From NCBI RefSeq assembly GCF_014839805.1, contig NC_051121.1, positions 4,199,116-4,263,115 of the forward strand: a DNA stretch of 64,000 nt, read 5' to 3'. Below the pieces are notes generated by a model, which ran no database searches, was not told the origin of the DNA, and worked only from the letters and a program-made list of their open reading frames with translations. Shown here in pieces: positions 27,901-35,900 of the stretch. This DNA comes from Manduca sexta. Its lineage: Eukaryota > Arthropoda > Insecta > Lepidoptera > Sphingidae. Each line of letters opens with the position of its first letter. Position 1 is the first letter of the stretch. A program made the translations under genes and the position numbers.

Positions 27901-29970
27901 AGTAGATTTCTTGACATTATTATTTATCTTTATCATCGTGTTCAATTGCGTTTGTATTCTTACCCCCTTATTCATAGACGTTTTTTTTTTATCTGAGGAC
28001 CGAGTAAAGCTGTGATAACAAGTCTATTTCTCAGTGCCGACGGCATGGCAGCCTTCGCAGTGCGTAGCCATATGGCCATTGTCATTGGCTAATATTGTTG
28101 TTAGTTAGGGGTTAGTTTTTCCACGTTTTATGAAAAACATTTTATTACTACATTTCGTGTTACCAAACATGCTCATTACGTAAAACCTTGTCCAAAACCT
28201 GATAGCGAAAGATTTAAGACTTCCCGAAACCCGGAAATATATAACGTTGCCAAGTGTTTATTGAGATGTACGGTAACTTGGCACTAACCGAAAACCTAGA
28301 CCAAATTCTCAGAATTATAAATTAAAAGGTACTCGGAATTGTTCATTAACTTTAACAGTGGATTTAAATCAATGTAATTTTTTGTAAATAAGCGCATCTT
28401 CAAGAGTAAATTGTTACAACATAGTAGCACCAATTATCGATCTTGCAGTTTCAATATTTGCTTCTAAATTATCATCCGCCAACGAAGTGGATGCTGCAAA
28501 TAAACTTCGTATCAATATTGACGTATTTCGTCAATTAGCTTAGAATTGCTAGCGCAAGGTCTTTGTCTTGGTAAACAGGGCATAGTAACAACTAGTATGA
28601 CTATAATTGAGGAAAATAATGTTACTGGGCGATATTAAAACTTAAATTACAATTTACATATCCGATATTAATGAATTAATAAAGGTAAAATTCGTAATAA
28701 TTGGTTTGCTGCAAATAGCAATCTGTTTTACGAAAATTGAACTTATAGCAAATACAATTATTTATCCTATTATCAAATTGTTTCAGACAAGTCCTTTCTC
28801 ACATCAAGAATATACCGGAGTTGATTCTCCTCGGCAACGTGTCTCCCACTGTTCGAAGACTGCCCATCTTCTCGCTCATGGTCAAGCATCCTAGAGGGAC
28901 GTTCCTACACCACAACTTCGTCTGTGCAGTCCTCAACGATGTATTCGGTATCCAGGCTAGAGGAGGACTTAATAGTAATCTCAACTATGGCTCCGACGTC
29001 TTGGGAATAGATGACCAACTACTGAAAGAATATGAAAAGTTACTGGACGTTGAAGCGTGAGTAGCAAACTTTTTCCAACTACAATAATTCAAAGATAAAG
29101 ATAACTGTTTATTACGAAACTAATTTGTTAGTATAGCAAATATCCAAAATAAAACTCTATATATCTTTGAATTATCTTAGACGAAGATCCACGAAAACTT
29201 GCTGGCATTAGTTAGACTTAAAGGTCAAGTTCAATAATTTGCGTGGGTTGTTGTTGAAACAAATTATGTCAGTATTTGTATATATAATCTGCTGTTCAGT
29301 GTTAAAAAAGCGTTGGAGTGTGTGCAGATTAGGTAATTTTAAGAAGCATTAAGATTCGTCAAACATAGATTAAATATACACAAAAACTAGCAATTTATTT
29401 GGCACGAACATAATTGGTATCATGTATAATGAAACTGTAATATTTGGTATTGCGCATGCCATATAATTAACTATATTTGTTTTGATCGTTAGAAATCCAT
29501 TGCAAAATATCCATTCACATTCCACGCTCTATTGCGCTTAAAAATACCTTACATTTAAAATATTGTTTTGTTATGAACAAGTGCTAATTGCGCGTGAAGG
29601 CCAGGCGGTCGTAAACTCTACGTGCTAATAAATCAAAGCAATTCGTATTGCAGACAAAAGGAGATCGCGCGGGTTCGGAAACTAAGCGATGTCAAAGCAC
29701 CAGAAGTACCCATACACAATGAGCATTTGCGTCCAGGGTTCTGCAGGGTTTCGCTGCCGTACTTCATGTCTGATACGGAGCTGGCTTTTGTCCTGGAAGC
29801 GTTGAAGATGGTGGCGACTGAGGGCTGGAAGATCCTGCCGCAGTATGTCGTTAATCCAGAGACGGGTCAGTGGAGGCATCATTCATGCTCAGTCTTGAGA
29901 GACAGGAAGTCTTTACATGCGCTCAGATTTAATGGTGGGAAAGTGACTATGAGTGAAAGAAGGATTTCTG
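3996..29970 (+). CDS. Exons 1-6: class-V aminotransferase / cysteine-desulfurase-like domain, catalytic residues lost
   Basis: This is the N-terminal domain, about residues 1-470. Exon 1 carries the family opening VYCDYSGSGRALHWIEEFI. Exon 3 carries FWDYT, with the Asp that contacts the PLP ring nitrogen (residue 169), and EKFVGG, with the PLP Schiff-base Lys (residue 204). Exon 5 carries LHHNFVCAVLNDVFGIQARGG, and exon 6 LPYFMSDTELAFVLEALKMV then ATEGWKILPQYV. These read as the large and small aminotransferase domains. Against the pattern I know for the family, the HHSN motif is TETQ (residues 91-94), the Asn of SNVTG is Lys (144), the His before the PLP Lys is Glu, and the loop after RGG that should hold the catalytic cysteine reads LNSNLNYG (335-342). 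PLP binding therefore looks possible, but sulfur abstraction does not. The stretch normally between FKNTP and the next helix also looks shortened at the exon 3/4 junction. Confidence 0.75.
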
Positions 29971-32900
29971 GTGAGTGTTATACATCATTACTTACAATAC
30001 TATAGTCTAAACTACTACAATACTATAGTATAGTATAGGTGATAAAAATAAAATAGAATTATATTTTTTAGGATGCGGATTTGCACTAGTATAGATACTT
30101 GACTCTAACGAAATAAAAATTATTACATTTATTAATATGAAATAAGATATCGTTTTTATTAGATATGTAGATAATCTTATTTTACTTTCTCTTCAAACTA
30201 TTACAGGTCCCGGAATTTTCCCTCAAACTTTCACGGAGTGTTTGCAGACTGCGAGAAACTTATTCAATAGAGCTAGAAAGTTGGCAATGAAATGTTCTAC
30301 CGCTGAACCGGAAGTCAGTTTCAATCCGCGCATAGACTATTTGCGTTGGTTCATGTTGCCAAAAGAGGCTCATGATCTGTTATTAGGTCGCTCGGCGAAT
30401 GTCAAACATATTGTGCCATTTGACCCATCAGGGTACACTGGAGCTAGAAAGAGTCTACATCTCTCGCGATCTTCCATAACTTCTTCACCAATACTTGGAT
30501 CGTCGGCAAGACATTTCAGTCTTTCCGCTATAGACGACTGTCAAATATTTAGGTTAAAACAGAAGACAAAATTCTATTCCCGAGAGTCAAGTCTCAGAGA
30601 ATCGCACAAGGAAGGCACGGTAACAAATACACCACCAGTGCAATTTGCTGTTGGTGAATCAGTTTCTCCATTGCGATTGGGGCCTTCAAAGCAACCATTG
30701 TTAGTGAGGTCCCGGTGCTATAGTCTTGGATCTGACACTCCTCCAGTACAACTGAGCGCACAAACTAAAATGAACTTGGGCTTGAAAGAAACAAGTCCGA
30801 ACAATGTCATTGAGAAAACAAATAACTTCTGCAATTGTGGAAGCCAAACCGATCTATTCTCATTAGATGATCCCATGATCTCACCAGGAAAATCATTCCC
30901 GTACAGCACACAAAGCAGTACGTCTATGTCTGACTGTAGCCAAGTCGGCCGTTCATCTCCTACCACATCATTAACGTCTCACACTTCAGATGATCTTCAT
31001 GCTTACGTTAAAGAGATGACCAAAGAAATAGCGACGGAAATAAAGTCTGAAATAAGGGAGGTAATATCTAAAGTGGACGACATTTTGGAAAATTCTGATG
31101 CCGTCGAACAATCCAATTTGAGCATAAATTCAACTTCTAGTCAAAATGAAAAGAATTCAGTATCGGTTATCGACGTGGCTGAATACTTAATGGGAATGTC
31201 GAGGGAGATGGCTTCAGAAGTAAAGCACGAAATTCGCGAAATGGTTAGTCAAGTGGATGAAATGATTTCTCCGGATTACGTAGGAAACTGCGCGAGGAAG
31301 AGTTCTCCTCCTCAAACTGGGCGCAGAAGAATTGGCTCGGGGCCCGAATTGGGACTAGATTTGAGTAAGACCACACAAAGTCTGAGGAAGTGTCCTACAA
31401 GCCCAGTCCTTCCATCTCAATATGACGAAGAGAATGGTCGTTATTGTAAACTATCACCTCCGTCGCCGAAATCATCTCAGTGCACGCCTTCCCATGAGGC
31501 GTCTGGACCCAACAGCATCTCATTCAACTCAAGTGAAACATCTACTCCAGACACGATCATCCAGGTCGTCACTACTCAGAACTCGCCAAATCTTCCAAAG
31601 TCTTTAAGCTCAAATAAATTGTCTGACGACGAAGCAAGCTGCAACGATATTAACTGTAGACACTGCTGCATTAAGAAAACTTGGTGCCAAAACCCTTCAG
31701 TCAGTTCACAAGACAGCGGGATTAACATGACCTTCACAGAAACTGATTCATATTTAGATTTTGGTAAGTATCACATAAACTTTAAATGTCTTCAATAGAA
31801 TATATTTGTTTGAATCGAAACTAAACACTGCCAATAAAAGTAGCTCGTCGTTTCCAGTGGAGACCGATTGCGTCCAGAATTGCTATGGAACCAGTTTATA
31901 TGTTACTGCTTTTATGGTAATTTATATTTATATGTTTTTTATTAGTTCTGATATGGCTTGTTTTATATATTGTGCTACTGTCGCGTAATAAAGGTTTATT
32001 GTATAATAACATATAAATTTCTATAATTCACAAGCCTATTTTAAATTTGCCATAGTGTAGGTTTTTAATTAAAGCCTTTTTCCTCAGATCCTACGCACAA
32101 AGGAAGAAAACTTCAGGGTAGACTGAGAATGTGCCAAAAGCACGAGAAGAATGAAGTGCCAGATATTATCGAAGGTGTGCCAGTTTGTTCTGGAGATCAT
32201 ATAACGAGACCTGTCAAGAGATACGACACAGCTACTGATCCTGCCAGGATCGCGTTCCAGATGCCAGATGATGCTGACAGACAGAACAGGTAAATCCTTG
32301 AAGTATAGCTACATTTATATGTTATCTAGCATTTTGCAAAATTGGTGTTTATTATAAGATATGTAATGTTCCCTTTCTGAAATTTCAAAAAATTATAACT
32401 TATCTGGATTATTAAGAAAATAATTTCAAACTTTTGTGGTGCGTATCTATAAGCTACATCAAGCCTTCTAGCGCCATCTGTTAACATTTGTCGAATTTAA
32501 CTCGTTACGCAATGCAACAATTCACGCCAATTTCATAATCCAATAAAAATTTATATCATGAAAAATAATCCATTAACATCAATTAATTTTCTGAAACTGT
32601 CACTCGTTGCGTAAACACATCCATTGAGACACGTAACCGCATTTCAGAGGTTAATAAACTCTGTAATATATCGCTGGAAACATCCGACTTGGCTATTTCT
32701 TTGATGAACTTTTTAATGGGTGAAAATTATCTTTTGGCTCTTGGCATTCAGTCAAACGTCTCCGTGACGTCTCGTTATTCACAAAAGCAATATCTCAACG
32801 CGACAGCGCATCGTAACTTGGCGAAACACGCTCACAAAATTCATTTTAATAGGAAATATTAACAAACCCGGATGTGACTATATGGTTATTTTAGACTGAC

Positions 32901-35900
32901 ATTCGCTATTTTTATATGGATGTGTGGGAAATTTAAATGAACAGTGATTCAAGTTACGTAATTATCAATAATTCGGTACACAAAAAATTTGGGATTAGAA
33001 ATTTAAATGGCGAATAATAACTGAAATATTCTCCCAAAAATCAGAGAGGTCGAGCCTCAGTTTGCGGTCTCTGACATAAAAAAAAAACAAAATCGTTGGA
33101 GCTAGTACCGCTAGAAGCCCTTTAAATATACGAAAATTATCATGAGATTCCCTTGTAGTTCTATCTAATAGTATATCAATAAACATTTGACGCAGGGCGG
33201 CCGCGATCGTAGATTCAAAGAGATCAAGTCGCTCGTCCAACGCCTCGTCCAGTTGTTCAGACCGCAGCTCTCGCTCCAGCGGTTACGGGACCGACCAGAG
33301 GCCTCAAGACGAGCGCTTCTATGACAGGAGGTTAGTCTAGCGCTCGATAATATCTAGCATCTATCTAGATTCTTGTAAAGCAGGGGACAGGAGATAATGA
33401 ATCATATTCTAAAGTTACTAATATACATTTTCATATTGTCTAACTCAAAAGCATGTTAAAGGGATAATGTTTTTAATCAATGTTTGCATTAATTACATTT
33501 GTGCACACAATCCTTTCATGCTCTTCTATCGCTTTGTGCCTCTTTATTTATTTCTTAAGAATATAGATACCTAGCCAAAATTACCAAACATGGTATATTG
33601 ACATAAAATAGACAAGGGTCTGTGATAACATTTAAATCTTCAAAGAAAAGACAAATTAGATACAGATTTTCATCACCATTTAGAAAATTATCAATATTCA
33701 ATTCCTTATTGATGATTATCTCACCTCGAGTAGCTGTTGTGTGTAATTTAAACATAAAATTATACAATAAATTATATATAATATGTTTTCTCTGACATCT
33801 ATTTTTCGATTTCATTAAAATTGTAAAGATGTGTTAGTGTGTCATTTACATCATTATTAATTATTGTGATAAAAATAAAATGCATTAATTATTATATTTT
33901 GTTTTCAGCATGTCCGAGTGTCGTACCTTCAAACCGGAGTTCTGGGAGGAGGAACCAGACGACAGCAGCGCTTGCAGTGACAACTCCCTCACTGACTTCA
34001 CGTTGGACGACGAGGGCAAGTGGCAGTGCCCTCCCAAGCCTATCTGGAAGGCTACCGTCGAGGTAAGAATCATCACATTAGCTGCATTGATAAGTTTGAT
34101 ATTATTGATCATGGTAATAATTATTCTCAGCAAGCATATTCAACATGTTTAGAAAAGGAATAAATTGAGGAAAAGTAATCTGCTTACATTTCTGTGGTAT
34201 TTGTTGCAATAACAGTTGTTAATAGAGATATTGTTTGAAAATAAAGAACTAATATATAATGGTTTACACTGGATTTTTTTATTTGATATAATATACTTGA
34301 ATACTTTAAAGGCGATTGTTACTGATTCTTATATATTTTTTGACTGGTATGAATTTTATTATACTGGTAACTCTACAACGAACTTTTTATTTATCCAATA
34401 TTCCATCAATCTTTGATCCAGGGCTTTCTACCACCTAAAATTTCAAGGAACATAATTTTGAATACTTTTTCTCGTATACAGGCTATCCAGGAGTTCAACA
34501 TGGTGCGTCCCGGAGACAAGGTCCTGGTCTGCCTGTCCGGGGGCCGGGAGTCCATCGCACTCCTCCACACGATGCATCAGTATCAGTTCTACGCCAGATC
34601 TAAAGGGATCCATTTCAGTATTGGTGAGTATTTCTACCGTATTATTGTTTTGTCTGAGAAGCGGCGATAGCCTAGTTGGTTGTGGATCGGAATGCCGAGA
34701 CGAATGTCCGCAGGTTCAAATCCCAAGGGCACATACCTCTGACTTTTCTAAAAAATTATGTGTGTATTCGTTGTGAATTACCGATTGCTTTAACGTTGAA
34801 GGAAAACATCGTGAAGAAACCTGCATACCTGAGAAGTTCTCTATAGGAATTTTGAGGGTGTGTGAAGTCTACCAATCCGCACTAGGCCAGCGTGGTGGAT
34901 TAAGACCTAATCCCTCTCAGTAGTAGAGGAGGCCCGTGCCCAGCAGTGGGACAGTATATAATACAGGGCTGATATTATTGTTTTGTCTGATATTTAGTGC
35001 TGTGACACATAATTTACGTAGTTATTAGAGTTCCTGAATGCAAGATTCGAGACAGTACAGCTACTTTTAGACATTGCGTTGCTTAATGAAAACATATAAC
35101 ACATCTTTTTTCGTAAGATCGGCAACATCATACTTTCAGTGAGAAAAACACTCCCGCACACTACCTCTTTCGCACTAAACTATAAAATGATAATAATATT
35201 AGAAAACGAAAACAAATTTTTGGCGAAAATATTCGTAGACGATTTTTGGCACAATTTTAGCAGAGGTAAAGACGAATGTGTGGTTCCATTTAGCAACATA
35301 ATGGGAAAATCATCTTGTAGATAGGACTATCAATTTGTCTAGCCAAGCAGTAACACGTTACTGCGCACACACTCTCACTACATTTGAGGTATTTAATGGT
35401 TATTTTTTTAATCCAGGTGCTCTATACGTACACGAACCTTCCGCCCAAGTCGATCCCCTGCATTTGATGGCGTATTGCAAATCTCTTGGAGTCAAATTCA
35501 TATACCAAGATAAATTGGAAGAAGATGAGTGCCAAAGTAAGTATTTTTATTGTTTACAGCATGTATTGTAATAGCATTTTAAGGAGCTGTCCTGTAACTT
35601 GAATGTACTTAGCGTGTGTTTTAATAGCATTTTAAACAGCAGTTCTGTAGCCCGCAATAATAGTATTTATTTAGGTATAGGATAAAGGCCTTAACATATA
35701 GTGCATTAACATATAGTGGATTGACTACTTTGCATTTAACGTTTTGCATTGCTGTTGCATTTTATGCAGTGAAAGGATATTCGGGAGCAGTCGTAACTAT
35801 AATTATTGTAGGCACTAAAGTCTGTATTATTGGCATCATAGAACTATGATCAATGATAACCCTTATCAGGCGTATGTCCAGTTTCGAACATGCCGATGTA

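Larger units (their letters stand above)
14605..28786 (+). other. Intron 4 of the fused gene (14.2 kb)
   Basis: It begins GTAGGC and ends TTGTTTCAG. It holds a SINE (15580-15935), MITE-like relatives (17412-17600, 27965-28130), an LFMGG-type repeat (20560-20830), a 34-bp tandem repeat (20932-21064), a GC- and CpG-rich patch (22390-22625) and a 93-bp duplication (26698-26865). The remainder is AT-rich. No nested gene could be supported. Confidence 0.7.

Noticed and set aside
3996..29970. Active cysteine desulfurase
   Set aside because: The catalytic-Cys loop reads LNSNLNYG and the HHSN motif is TETQ, so desulfurase activity is not supported.
34659..34730. tRNA gene from A and B boxes
   Set aside because: Part of a SINE head repeated four times; no acceptor stem or cloverleaf.
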